Shown here: positions 46,734 to 56,700 of the stretch, piece by piece
How the letters are laid out: each line of letters opens with the position of its first letter
How positions within the stretch are numbered: the first letter of the stretch is position 1
DNA from: Ruminococcus flavefaciens
GTDB lineage: Bacteria > Bacillota > Clostridia > Oscillospirales > Ruminococcaceae
NCBI RefSeq assembly: GCF_900108555.1
Contig: NZ_FNWV01000012.1
Location: 21,261 to 85,260, forward strand
Direction: 5' to 3'
Length of the DNA stretch: 64,000 nt
The notes under the pieces: generated by a model
The model's database searches: none
Told to the model about the DNA's origin: nothing
Seen by the model: the letters and a program-made list of their open reading frames with translations, nothing else
Position numbers and translations under genes: made by a program

Positions 46734-47867
46734 TTATAGAATTACGCTTTCGTAATCAAGCAGCTCTAAAAATGCGATAAGCTCATCTTTTGTGGTATAT
46801 GCGGAAGTGTAAAAATAGTGTTCTTCGTCAATGAAAAATGCTGCGCTTACCTGACTTTGATCGCTTGAATAAATTATGCTATAGGTCTGATGTCCCACAA
46901 CGACTTCATCATGTATCGATCGCTTAAATCGGTCGTAGAGATACTTTGGAACGTTGTATGGACTTTTTATAACAGAAGTATCGGCATATCTGAATGATAC
47001 CTGATACGTATTTCCGTTGTAAACCACCTTGTACATGATACCTGTGTCTTCATATGCAGCATTCGGCAGAAGAATAACAGTATCTTTTTGCTCTAATTCG
47101 TCTGTATTATCTGTTACAGGACGATAAACAACACCGTCATTATTTAACCTGTCGAACATTTTTCGGTAGGCATTGCGATATTCCTCGGCATATGAGGAGA
47201 CATCATTCTGCTTAATGGTATCTATAGCTTCGTCAGCACTATTAAAAATGATCGGCTGAGCATTAAAGCTCGGTTCGGGGTTAACAACTGATGAAGAAGT
47301 TGTTGCAACGCCGGGACCTTCTTGTATAATATCTGTAGTAGTAGAATTTGACGGTTTTTCCTTTTGTGCATCATCTGTGGTTGAAGTTGCAGGCTGTGTA
47401 TGCGTAACAGTTACAGTCGTCTTAGTTGTTTTTGACGTTTTTATAGCTGTAGTCTTTGCAGTTGTCGGTGCAGTACTGCGATTTGTTGCTATAGGTGCAG
47501 CAATAGTTGTTGTTTGCACTTTATCTGCTGTTGCTGTAGTTTTTGAAGCAGTTACAGCTGTAGTAACAGTCACATTTTTACTGCTTGTCTGAGTTTCTGA
47601 CTGCTCCTGCGTCGTGACCTCAGTAGTTACATTGTCAGCGTTGGTAGTCACGGTTATTATAGATTCGTCTATAGTTTCGGATACCATTGGGATAGAATTC
47701 ATATTGCCAAAATGCTTCCAGCAGCTCAGTCCTATGCCAACGACCAGCACGAAGGCGGCTAAGACGGGGACAGTGCGCTTTATCAATAGTGTCCGTTTTT
47801 TCTTCTTCTCTTGATATTCGTCATATCTGGAAAGCAAGCTCTGATACATCTCATCATTATTCTTCAT
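46734..47867 (-). CDS. membrane anti-sigma-like protein with Thr-rich stalk and extracellular sensor domain
   Basis: The ~377-aa protein has a short cytoplasmic N-terminus rich in Lys/Glu, a transmembrane helix (VPVLAAFVLVVGIGLSCW) and a ~130-residue Thr-rich stalk. Its C-terminal domain of ~166 residues (YRKMFDRLNNDGVVYR; AAYEDTGIMYKVVYNGNTYQ; LDYESVIL) is homologous to ~435-595 of the adjacent dockerin protein. It overlaps the ECF sigma gene by 11 nt, which supports an anti-sigma role. The layout parallels clostridial RsgI proteins, whose outer domains sense polysaccharide. Start at ATG 47867 is uncertain; TTG 47873 also fits AAAGGAG. Confidence 0.7.
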   Translation of the reverse strand: MKNNDEMYQSLLSRYDEYQEKKKKRTLLIKRTVPVLAAFVLVVGIGLSCWKHFGNMNSIPMVSETIDESIITVTTNADNVTTEVTTQEQSETQTSSKNVTVTTAVTASKTTATADKVQTTTIAAPIATNRSTAPTTAKTTAIKTSKTTKTTVTVTHTQPATSTTDDAQKEKPSNSTTTDIIQEGPGVATTSSSVVNPEPSFNAQPIIFNSADEAIDTIKQNDVSSYAEEYRNAYRKMFDRLNNDGVVYRPVTDNTDELEQKDTVILLPNAAYEDTGIMYKVVYNGNTYQVSFRYADTSVIKSPYNVPKYLYDRFKRSIHDEVVVGHQTYSIIYSSDQSQVSAAFFIDEEHYFYTSAYTTKDELIAFLELLDYESVIL

Positions 47868-48408
47868 ACTCAAAGCCACTCCTTTCCAATTCGGATCTTA
47901 ACGCTTTTTTAGCGTTATACAGTAAAGCTTTTATCTGCCTGTCTGATTTTTTCATTATTATGGCAGCTTCACCATTGCTGAATCCTTCTAAATGGACAAG
48001 ATACAGTACCTGACGGTATTCAAGTTTCAATCGGTGCAAAGCCTGATGCACCTTGCGTTTCTGTTCGGCTTTTATGTGATCGCTTTCGACGTTTTTTGCA
48101 TCAGCAAGATATTCCTGTGATTCCAGCGGAACGACACTGAGCTTTTTGTGTTTTCTGAGATATTTAGCGGTAGTATTACGCCCTATAGCGTACAGCCATG
48201 TTTTGAAAGAGCTTTTTCCCGAGAACTTAGGACGCTTTGTCATAAGTTCAAAAAAAGTGTCCTCTGTCAGCTCCTCAGCCGTGTGAATATTCTGGACAAA
48301 GCTGTTCAGATAGAGCATGAGACCTGTTCTGTATTCGCATACTATCTCGCGCATTCCCTCATTGTCGCCCGCAAGGAAACGGCGGTAGCTACTTTCACCG
48401 TTATCCAT
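47857..48408 (-). CDS. ECF-type RNA polymerase sigma factor
   Basis: The 183-aa protein has region 2 (YLNSFVQNIHTAEELTEDTF; FKTWLYAIGRNTTAKYLRK) and region 4 (YRQVLYLVHLEGFSNGEAA ... RQIKALLYNAKKALR), typical of RpoE-like sigma factors. AGGAGGG precedes ATG 48408. The overlap with the downstream membrane protein implies a sigma/anti-sigma pair. It is not closely related to the sigma factors at 1750 and 51653. Confidence 0.9.
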   Translation of the reverse strand: MDNGESSYRRFLAGDNEGMREIVCEYRTGLMLYLNSFVQNIHTAEELTEDTFFELMTKRPKFSGKSSFKTWLYAIGRNTTAKYLRKHKKLSVVPLESQEYLADAKNVESDHIKAEQKRKVHQALHRLKLEYRQVLYLVHLEGFSNGEAAIIMKKSDRQIKALLYNAKKALRSELERSGFEYEE

Positions 48409-48554
48409 ACGGGAACCCTCCTCTCAGGGGTGGAATTTGATCCTTTACTTATTAGTACCATTTTTTACGGAAAAGTCAAAGCAGAAATAAAAATTATTTA
48501 TTTTTAACTATTATATCATAGCTTATCATGCTTTACAATACATAAATGATGAAC

Positions 48555-48593
48555 AAAAAACGGCACTTTCGATCATTCGAGAGTGCCGTTTTT
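48555..48593. terminator. terminator between CE3-CE15 gene and sigma promoter region
   Basis: AAAACGGCACT pairs with AGTGCCGTTTTT (48561-48567 with 48582-48588 at the core). On the minus strand it follows the CE3-CE15 gene by about 100 nt. The remainder of 48409-48691 holds no gene. Confidence 0.7.
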
Positions 48594-48691
48594 ATATTTT
48601 GATTTGTCCCTTACTTAAAACCCAAAAAGTAAATTTTAAAAATCAAAAAGTGCAGATCATTTTTTCTGATATTGCCTTAATTAATGTGACC

Positions 48692-51016
48692 TCAATACAG
48701 CCACTTTGATGTGAACGTATCCTGATAAGAGTCCTTGTTTTTTGGAAGGTCAAAGACAGATGTTTTAAGCTCATCAAGGTTCATCTTAGGCTCTATGCCG
48801 TATACGTGATAATCGAAATACTGTACCATTTTCTCGACGTCTTCTGCTATGACTGCGTGACCTGATTTATGGATATTTATAGCAAGATGATCGCTGAGCC
48901 CAACATAATCCCATACGTGCTTCATACCGAGGTAAGCCATCCATACTGACGGAGCATTTACCCAGTCTTCGCTCTCGCATGAGCCGATTATAAACAGATA
49001 TCTGTTAGGATCACAGCAGAGAGATCCCAGCATATGCTGATCCATTGGGAACTGTTCGGCATTTCTGAACTCCATGAATCTTCCGTTGAACCAGCCCTGC
49101 TCGCCTGAAGCCTGTAAGCTTCCGAGGGGCTCGTTCTCCTTGTATGTATAAGATGAAGATCCGCCCTTGCTGGAGAAGTCATAGGTCTTTCCGACGGAGC
49201 TGTAGCGATACAGTGCCAGACCGCCTGCACCAGAGCATGAAGGAGCACACATCTTGATACGTGTATCAAATGCTCCGCAGACAGAAGCGGCTTTACCGTA
49301 TCTTGAAACACCTGTAACGATAGAGCTGTCAGGATTGATGTTCAGTTCCTTTGCGGCTCCATTGTAAAGAGCGTCGAGTATCCTGCCGATTCCCCATGAC
49401 CATGCCATAAGATCACCAGTCTGCTCGTCCCAGTTCCTTCCATAAGGATAGAGATCATAGAAAGCACCCTTATGCTGGTTGTTGTCCTGTGCAGTTCCCG
49501 GAGCGCTGAACATTCCGTCACTATCGTATGTGATCACTGCATAGCCATTTGAAGTTGCTGTGCTTTCAGAAATACCCTTGTGCATACCAAGAATAACAGG
49601 AGCTCCGCCTTCATGGCGAACATTCTTAGGAAGATTTATAACTGCCTTGAATGAAGCTGTCTTGCCTGTACTCTTGCGCTTAACGTTGATAGTCATGCTA
49701 TTGCCGTTTATGCTGTAAGTAGTTTCGTCATCAGAGCCGTCTATCCACTTGCCATACATATAGTATTCATACATACAGCTTATTTCGCTCTGACGCTTCC
49801 ACCAGTCGTCCGCAGACTCTACCTTTGAGCCGTCCATGAATATGAAAGGATCGGGAACGTCTTTTGAACTCTTTAATTGATTTACGGCAGGAAAGTCATA
49901 ACTCTTAGGATATTCCTTCTGAGGAGATGAAGATGCCGTTACAGTCGGGAACTCTTTGATATTTCCGAGGATATAATCCGACAGGAGCTTTATGTCGTCC
50001 TTGTCGATATCCTTGTCGCCGTCGATATCTCCGCGGCTGAGAGCGTCCGAGTCGGGTTTTTCTGCAAGAGCAGCCTTTCTTATCCTTACAAGATCAAGAG
50101 AGTCGATAACTCCGTCTGAATTAACGTCTCCGCGTATGATCTCCGTATTGCTCGGTGTGGGCTCTGTGGGCTCTTCAGGAGTAGTTGTAACTGTGCCGTT
50201 TAGATATGGCTTGATCGTATCGAACCAGTATTTGCCCATTTTTTCATAGCCGCCTGCGTTGGGGTGAACTCCGTCCGCAAGGTCTTTCGTTCCGTCTATT
50301 ACGCTGTGGATATCTGCAAATATAACGTTTTTGCTGCTGTATTCGTTTGCAACTTTCTTCACGAGTTCGTTATACTTTGCGATATCACCGTTTTTACTGC
50401 TGTTGTTGCCCCAGCCCGAATTGCCGAGGTCGGGAATTGTCGTCAGGAATATTTTTCCGTCAGTCGGCATTTTCTCTCTGAGATAGTCGAGAAGTGTGTG
50501 AAGATGCTCCTCCGAGTCAGTAACGTGTCCGTTATTGACATCGTTAGTACCGATCTGGAGCAGGATAATGTCGGGAGAATACTTTTTAATGTAATCTCCG
50601 CCCTGCATTGTTTCGAGGATACCATTCAGCTGTCCCATCCAGCCGCCTTGCATATTAACGATCGTATAGCCGCTGTAGCCTGCATGATTATCGTCATAAG
50701 TCACGCTCTTACCATTATAATTGAAGGCGGCACTGTCCTTTCCCTCAGGACCGACAAGGTCAACATTGCTGTATCCGTTCTGCTGAAGGAAGTAACTGAG
50801 GTACTTTCTGTAGCCTCCCTCATCAGCCATTCCGTAGGTTATGGAATCGCCGAGCGGCATTATTTTGATCTTATCGTATGCTGCTGAAGTATTTGATAAT
50901 GAAAAGGGGAGCATGGAAGTGACGAATGAAGAAAATGCAAGAGTTATGGCAGTAAAGATCTTTACCAGCTTTAAAGAGATACTCTTTGAACTTTTTGAAC
51001 ATCTTTGCTTAGTCAT
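48692..51016 (-). CDS. bifunctional CE3 acetylxylan esterase - dockerin - CE15 glucuronoyl esterase
   Basis: The 774-aa secreted protein has a signal peptide (~1-45) and an N-terminal SGNH/CE3 esterase (~48-275) with block I GDSITYG, GTNDVN and catalytic DGVHPNAGG. A Thr/Pro linker leads to an internal dockerin (~293-355, GDVNSDGVIDSLDLV and GDIDGDKDIDKDDI). The CE15 domain (~370-774) has the nucleophile in GVSRYGKAA, ESEDW and His in HKSGHAVIAED. CE3 removes acetyl groups from xylan; CE15 cleaves lignin-glucuronoxylan esters. Both active sites look intact. GGAGGG precedes ATG 51016. Confidence 0.92.
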   Translation of the reverse strand: MTKQRCSKSSKSISLKLVKIFTAITLAFSSFVTSMLPFSLSNTSAAYDKIKIMPLGDSITYGMADEGGYRKYLSYFLQQNGYSNVDLVGPEGKDSAAFNYNGKSVTYDDNHAGYSGYTIVNMQGGWMGQLNGILETMQGGDYIKKYSPDIILLQIGTNDVNNGHVTDSEEHLHTLLDYLREKMPTDGKIFLTTIPDLGNSGWGNNSSKNGDIAKYNELVKKVANEYSSKNVIFADIHSVIDGTKDLADGVHPNAGGYEKMGKYWFDTIKPYLNGTVTTTPEEPTEPTPSNTEIIRGDVNSDGVIDSLDLVRIRKAALAEKPDSDALSRGDIDGDKDIDKDDIKLLSDYILGNIKEFPTVTASSSPQKEYPKSYDFPAVNQLKSSKDVPDPFIFMDGSKVESADDWWKRQSEISCMYEYYMYGKWIDGSDDETTYSINGNSMTINVKRKSTGKTASFKAVINLPKNVRHEGGAPVILGMHKGISESTATSNGYAVITYDSDGMFSAPGTAQDNNQHKGAFYDLYPYGRNWDEQTGDLMAWSWGIGRILDALYNGAAKELNINPDSSIVTGVSRYGKAASVCGAFDTRIKMCAPSCSGAGGLALYRYSSVGKTYDFSSKGGSSSYTYKENEPLGSLQASGEQGWFNGRFMEFRNAEQFPMDQHMLGSLCCDPNRYLFIIGSCESEDWVNAPSVWMAYLGMKHVWDYVGLSDHLAINIHKSGHAVIAEDVEKMVQYFDYHVYGIEPKMNLDELKTSVFDLPKNKDSYQDTFTSKWLY

Positions 51017-51652
51017 TATTTCCCTCCTGATTATTTAATTAAATTTCCTCTCCGGATAATGGCTTGCACTTTGTGAAATTATGATCCCTCCTTAGACAAA
51101 ACGCAAGGAATAATGCACAAAAATATATAAATTTATTTGTGTGTGCTGTAAGTTATCGCTGACTTTAATATACATTAAAATACATGGAAAGTAAAGATGA
51201 TATGGCTATAAAAGCAACTTTTGGTCAAAAAACAGCAATAAATGATTACCCGTATAGCAATATGTTTACTGTATCTAAATAATAATGGTATTATAATGAT
51301 TACTGTTGGTCAAAAAATGCTTCGGTGCAATTATTTTGACTATAATTATATATGTTACTTAATAAACATGATGCTTTTGTGCTAATGAGCGTAAAACAAA
51401 ACAACGTATTTACGTTAAATAATAAGCACTGATGATCGTTTATTTAACATTAGTGCTAAAAATAAAGACTTAAACTTTATTTGGTATCGGGTAAATATGA
51501 GATTTCTGTTTTCGCTTTCTTACAATTGGAAAAATTTAACAAATATTTGGTTAAATAATAAAAATATATTTTTATATGCTACACTTTTATGTTATAATGT
51601 AAATATATATAATGAATGCTTTTTTACGAAATGCGAAAGGAGGAAACAAATA
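51017..51652. other. long AT-rich divergent intergenic region
   Basis: This 636-nt region between the CE3-CE15 gene and the ECF sigma gene has no convincing coding frame. TTGGTCAAAAAA occurs twice (near 51223 and 51313), and TATAAT occurs near 51593. It probably holds divergent promoters. An in-frame extension of the sigma gene to 51497 is AT-rich and lacks a ribosome site. Confidence 0.6.
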
Positions 51653-52216
51653 TTGAAGCAAAGCGAGTACCGTGATCTTTTAGTAACTGATAAAAGTAAA
51701 GCTCAGCGCATTTTATTCGACGAATATCTCAACTACGTTTATACAATTGCATTCAACCGATTGCGAAGCTGCGGCAGCCTCGAAGATGTAGATGAATGTG
51801 TAAGTGACATTTTTAAAGATGTATTTGATTCATATGAATATAAACCAAATCAAAACGATGATATCAAGGGATTTATCTCAACTGTAGCGTTGAGGAGATC
51901 CGCAGCATACTACCATAAGCTTTGCAAAAACAAAAACAGCATTTCATTGGATGATGAGAATACCAATGCTTTTCCGTCAAATGAAAATATATCCGAATCC
52001 GCTGAAAAAGAAGAAATACGCCAAACGCTATTGAAACTTATAGACAGTCTCGGCGAACCCGATTCAACTATAATAATACAGAAGTATTACTACGGACGGA
52101 GCTCATTTGAAATATCAGGATTTGTTTCACTTTCACCTGCAATGATAAGAGTTCGCAACAGCAGGGCTTTGAAAAAGCTGCGCAGATTACTTTCGGACAA
52201 TGAAATAGTGATTTGA
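51653..52216 (+). CDS. ECF-type RNA polymerase sigma factor (paralogue of 1750 gene)
   Basis: The 187-aa protein starts at TTG 51653 after AAAGGAGG; the length then equals that of its paralogue at 1750. Shared stretches include YVYTIAFNRLRSCGSLEDVDEC (YVYTIVFSRLRSC in the other) and LGEPDSTII followed by QKYYYGRSS. Regions 2 and 4 are both present. It is followed 13 nt later by a one-pass membrane protein, the same spacing as at the first locus, so the whole module was duplicated. Confidence 0.88.
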   Translation: MKQSEYRDLLVTDKSKAQRILFDEYLNYVYTIAFNRLRSCGSLEDVDECVSDIFKDVFDSYEYKPNQNDDIKGFISTVALRRSAAYYHKLCKNKNSISLDDENTNAFPSNENISESAEKEEIRQTLLKLIDSLGEPDSTIIIQKYYYGRSSFEISGFVSLSPAMIRVRNSRALKKLRRLLSDNEIVI

Positions 52217-52229
52217 AGGAGAGTTATTT

Positions 52230-53555
52230 ATGAACAGGAAATTAGATCTTAGAATCCTTGAAAACTGTGATATGAAAACGCTTGAAGTACTTTCGCGTAA
52301 ATACAAGGCAGTAGATGATAAAGAGGCTGAAAAGATATTCAGACGTATAGAAAATGATGCAGACTATTATGAGGACGTACAGGTACATAATATTGAGCCG
52401 TATCACCGTCCTGTGTGGAGAAAGGTATGTTCTGTTGCTCTGCCTTTGGCAGCAGCTGCAATAGTTGTAACGGGCGGTGTATATTTTAATTCTCAGCTGG
52501 AAAACTACAAAAATACAGATGATATTTCGGAAACCGATACTATGTCAGGCAGCGTTGAAAATTCATATGCGGCTATATCAGTAACCGATGATTATAAAGG
52601 TACTATTCTCGGTATCAGCAACTGGCATATTGAAAAAGAGGATATCTATGAATATGACAATTCTGTGAGGATCACATTCATAGACGATGATACAGGCAAT
52701 GAATTTGCTTATTCTGAAATAAAATCAGGTGAAAAATATGCTTATCTCGTAGATCTTGATAATGACGGAACTGATGAGATGATCTGTAATCATATTAGGG
52801 CAGTAGTCTACGGAGAGAATAATAATCACGCTGCAGTGTACAGACTCAGAGACGGAATGCTTGAGGCAGGAAAAATTATTAATAATTATGAGCATATTTT
52901 AGAAGAACATGATATCAGTTTATCTTCTTATGTAGATTTTTCAGATGAATATTCTCCCGAAAAGAATAAGTTTATTTTTAAAAGCAGCTACATTGATACA
53001 GAGTATGAACTCGGAATAGAGGATTATTCATTCAGTCCCGCATTTCTCTATCCGTATTATATTAGGGATAATACCGGGTATTTGCTTGGCGTTAAAAATT
53101 GGCATATCAGTAAGGAAAGCGTTACTTCCGATATAGAGAATACTTATTTTATCAATGATGTTACAGGAGAGAAATTCGTAGAATTTACAGGATATAAAGA
53201 TAAGACTTCCGTATTCCTTGCTGATCTTGAAAATGACTCTGCACCTGAGGTGGTATGTAATTATCAGTGGAGTGAAGATCAGGAGAACATGAATAATCAT
53301 GTGAAGATATACAGGGTAAATAAAGGCGTATTGGAGTGTGGAGAGTTCCTTAATGATCTTGAAGCTTTTGAAAAAGCGGCAAATATCGAGCTGGATAGCT
53401 GTGATGATTTCACCGAATATTATAATACCGATAAGAACAAGATAATGCTGAAAAAACAGGGCGAAGATACTGAATACGAACTCGGTATCGAATACTATCA
53501 TTTTAAACCCGTAGACCTGCAGGACACAGTACAAACAGGCATAGATACGGAATGA
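52230..53555 (+). CDS. membrane anti-sigma-like protein with two extracellular repeats
   Basis: The 441-aa protein has a cytoplasmic N-terminus (~1-65, LDLRILENCDMKTLE; HRPVWRKV) homologous to the anti-sigma at 2330 and a transmembrane helix at ~66-86. The extracellular part is a tandem repeat of ~150 residues (~122-272 and ~281-430). Each unit has LGISNWHI/LGVKNWHI, DLDNDGTDEMICN/DLENDSAPEVVCN and DTEYELGIE. The DLDNDGTDE segment resembles the calcium-binding loop of FG-GAP/VCBS units. The outer region is unrelated to the PASTA-bearing paralogue, so the sensing specificity differs. Confidence 0.75.
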   Translation: MNRKLDLRILENCDMKTLEVLSRKYKAVDDKEAEKIFRRIENDADYYEDVQVHNIEPYHRPVWRKVCSVALPLAAAAIVVTGGVYFNSQLENYKNTDDISETDTMSGSVENSYAAISVTDDYKGTILGISNWHIEKEDIYEYDNSVRITFIDDDTGNEFAYSEIKSGEKYAYLVDLDNDGTDEMICNHIRAVVYGENNNHAAVYRLRDGMLEAGKIINNYEHILEEHDISLSSYVDFSDEYSPEKNKFIFKSSYIDTEYELGIEDYSFSPAFLYPYYIRDNTGYLLGVKNWHISKESVTSDIENTYFINDVTGEKFVEFTGYKDKTSVFLADLENDSAPEVVCNYQWSEDQENMNNHVKIYRVNKGVLECGEFLNDLEAFEKAANIELDSCDDFTEYYNTDKNKIMLKKQGEDTEYELGIEYYHFKPVDLQDTVQTGIDTE

Positions 53556-53623
53556 TCGGATATTAGTTAAAGATGTATAAACATATCTCAGATAATGTTT
53601 TATCAACTACATAGTACATTTTC

Positions 53624-53645
53624 AAAGGAGGACACGCTTATGTAA
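53624..53645 (+). promoter_or_regulatory. start-stop element (ATG TAA) with strong ribosome site
   Basis: AAAGGAGG (53624-53631) is followed 8 nt later by ATG then TAA (53640-53645). A ribosome could initiate and stop at once in the leader of the subtilase gene. It may be a decayed small gene or a regulatory stall site. Confidence 0.4.
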
Positions 53646-53714
53646 TTCACAAATTCAACTTACGTAAACACTGTATTTACTACAGCATTTTAATCAGAAA
53701 GGATCGATGATAAA

Positions 53715-56700
53715 ATGAAGAACATTACACGCCATTTGTTAAGCATGACAGCTGCTGCGATGATCGGCGGAGCATCAGTACTTAACTGCGGACTTTCAGC
53801 TGCATTAGCAGCGTCTGAATACGAAGCAGTGCAATCCGATGATCTCGTCTCTGTCATAATCAGTCTCAGCGGAGAAGCTTTGCTTTCAGGAGAAGAAGCA
53901 GCAGAACAGGGAACGGATTTCCTTGATACTGCCGAGTCAGATGAAAAGGCTGAGGCGCTCCGTCAGATAAGCAGTGAAGCAGAAGCCTCACTCAGGACCC
54001 TCTATCCTGATCTTGAGGTTGGCTATCACTATAACGTTCTCATGAACGGCTTTTCGTGCAAGCTGCCTGAAAATCTTCTGGATCAAGCAAGGTCATGCCG
54101 CTGGGTAGAAAGCGTAACAAAGGTCAAGACTGTGAACACGATCAAGCCTCAGCTCTACACAGCACCCGAACTCAGCGAAGTCAACTATTTCGGAGAGACG
54201 ACAGGTTACTACGGAGAGGGCGAGGTCATAGCTGTTCTGGACTCTGAATTTGATGTCACTCATAGTATGTTTGCTCCCATAGATGAAAAGGAGAACAAAC
54301 TCACAAAGGACGATATAATCGCCGTATCAGATGATCTTAATGTAAAGATCGATCCCGATAAGGCATATATCAGCAGTAAGCTGCCGTATGTAATTGACTA
54401 TGCCGATGATACACCGTATGAATACGCTGATATGAAGGAATATCACGGTACTCACGTTGCAGGTATTGCAGCAGGCGATAAGATAAGTGATGACAATGGC
54501 GCAGAACTCTCAGGTATTGCAAAAGACGCTCAGCTCGTAATGATGAAGGTATTCAAACAGATGCATTTTGATGAGATAAGCGGAATGTCTGTCAGTGCGG
54601 TTGATTCAGATGCAGTCCTTGCAGCTCTGGAAGATGCTGCAAAGCTCAAAGCTGATGTTATCAATCTCAGTTTCGGAAGTGCTTTGGCTGATCCTGAAAA
54701 TGAGCCTTACAGGAATACTATTGCAGCCCTCGATAATGCAGGTATCGTAGTAGTTACAGCAGCAGGCAACGACAGCAATAACATTAACGGACATGGAGAG
54801 TACTGTGATATAGATACATCATCACCCGATACTCATACAATTGGCGAGCCGTCAGGATTTAAGGAGGCATTATGTGTTGCTTCCGCCAATAACTCTGTCT
54901 GCCGTGTTCCGTGTTTCATGATAGAAGGCATTGATGATGAGATCGCCTTCAATGAGTGCGACAACAGTAAACTCAGCGATTATCTGAGCGATGAGGTATA
55001 TGAATATGTATACTGCGGCATTGGTGCGCCCGAGGATTTTGAGGGTAAAGATGTCGAAGGAAAGATAGCTCTTATCGACAGAGGAACTTTAAGCTTCGTG
55101 GAAAAGGCAGTCAATGCTCAGCAGGCAGGAGCTATTGCAATGGTCGTATGCAACAACATTGAAGAAGACAGCCTCGCTACAATGGCAATGGACGAATTTT
55201 ACTTCCCGTCTGTGTTTATCTCAATGAATGACGGAAATAAGATGAAAGAGGCTGAGTCCAAAAAGATACGCTTGGACAGTACATTAAGCATAGCTACTCC
55301 GCTTGACGGCGGCATCAGCGAATTCAGCTCTTTCGGACCTGCAGAAGATCTTACGCTCAAGCCTGATATCGCAGGTATCGGCGGTGCAGTTTCATCTGCC
55401 GCATATGACAACAAGATAATGCAGCTTGACGGTACTTCTATGGCTTCACCATATGTTGCAGGCTGTGCTGCTGTATTCGATCAGTATCTCAGGAAAAACG
55501 GCTTGGAGCTCACAGGTGCTGAAAAGACAGCATTCATCAAGAATCTTATGATGAACTCTGCCGCACTTTTCTCAAACAGAGATGTATATGAGAGTCCGAG
55601 ACGTCAGGGCGCAGGACTTGTGAATATGAAAAATGCGCTGAATGACAGAGTTATCCTCACGGGCAAGGACGGTCTTGCCAAGGTGGAATTGAAGGATAAT
55701 ATCACGGATAAATTCAGTTTTGATATTGATATCAATAACTTCACCGATCAGGACGTTGAATTCAAGGAAGCAAAGCTGGTACTGACAGCTGAGGACGGTG
55801 CTGGGGCTGAAGGGGACGAATCAGGACAGCTTTCAATCAGCGGAGCAAGCAATATCGGTGTCACAGCTGATCTTTCATCTCTTCTGAAGGCAAAAGCACA
55901 GGAAAGCAGAAAAGTAACAGTCAGCGCACAGCTTTCAGCTGACGATATTAAAGCACACAGCGCAAACTTTCCCAACGGTTTCTTTGTTGAGGGATATCTC
56001 ATACTCAGCGGTGCAGAAAACTGCTGCGATATCTCTGTCCCTGTACTGGGATTTTACGGAGACTGGGCACAGGTGCCGATCTTCCATAATGGTACAAAGG
56101 ACCTTGAACCTTATGTCTTTTATACACAGACAGGTGACGGAACATTACCTGCTTCTGATTCGTTTGCAGCTAATGTTGAAGCTTTATACAAGCTGCTCGG
56201 AAGACTTCCTGCTGAGGCGGCAGATGAAGTAGCCATGTCACCGTTTGCAATTCAGCATTATTTTGATGATGAATACAATGCTACACTCGCAGAGTGCAAG
56301 AATGAAAGCATATATCTCTCTCCTGATAAGGACGGAATGGCTGAACAGCTTGAAATATCCTATTCTCTGCTGAGAGCTGCAAACACTTCAGGCATTAAGA
56401 TCTATGATAAGGACAACAAGTTGGTATCAGAATCAGATGACGACTCTCTGCTGCCTCCGTATATGCCGATAATCTATTTTTCCGAAACTAAGATCGGAGA
56501 TCTTGCAGACGGCACATACAAGGGCGTGATTGAAGGATATATCAACTATGAAGGTGCAGATAAGAACCCACAGAAATATGAAGTTCCTATCGTGATAGAT
56601 AAAACAGCACCTGTACTTGAACTCAAAACAAAGGAAGAAAAAGGCAGAAAACTTCTTGAGATAACTTCCACAGATAAGAATATTGACGGACTTTATATAA

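Noticed and set aside
51497..51652. N-terminal extension of the ECF sigma gene to 51497
   Set aside because: The extension is AT-rich intergenic-looking sequence with no ribosome site. TTG 51653 has AAAGGAGG and matches the paralogue's length.
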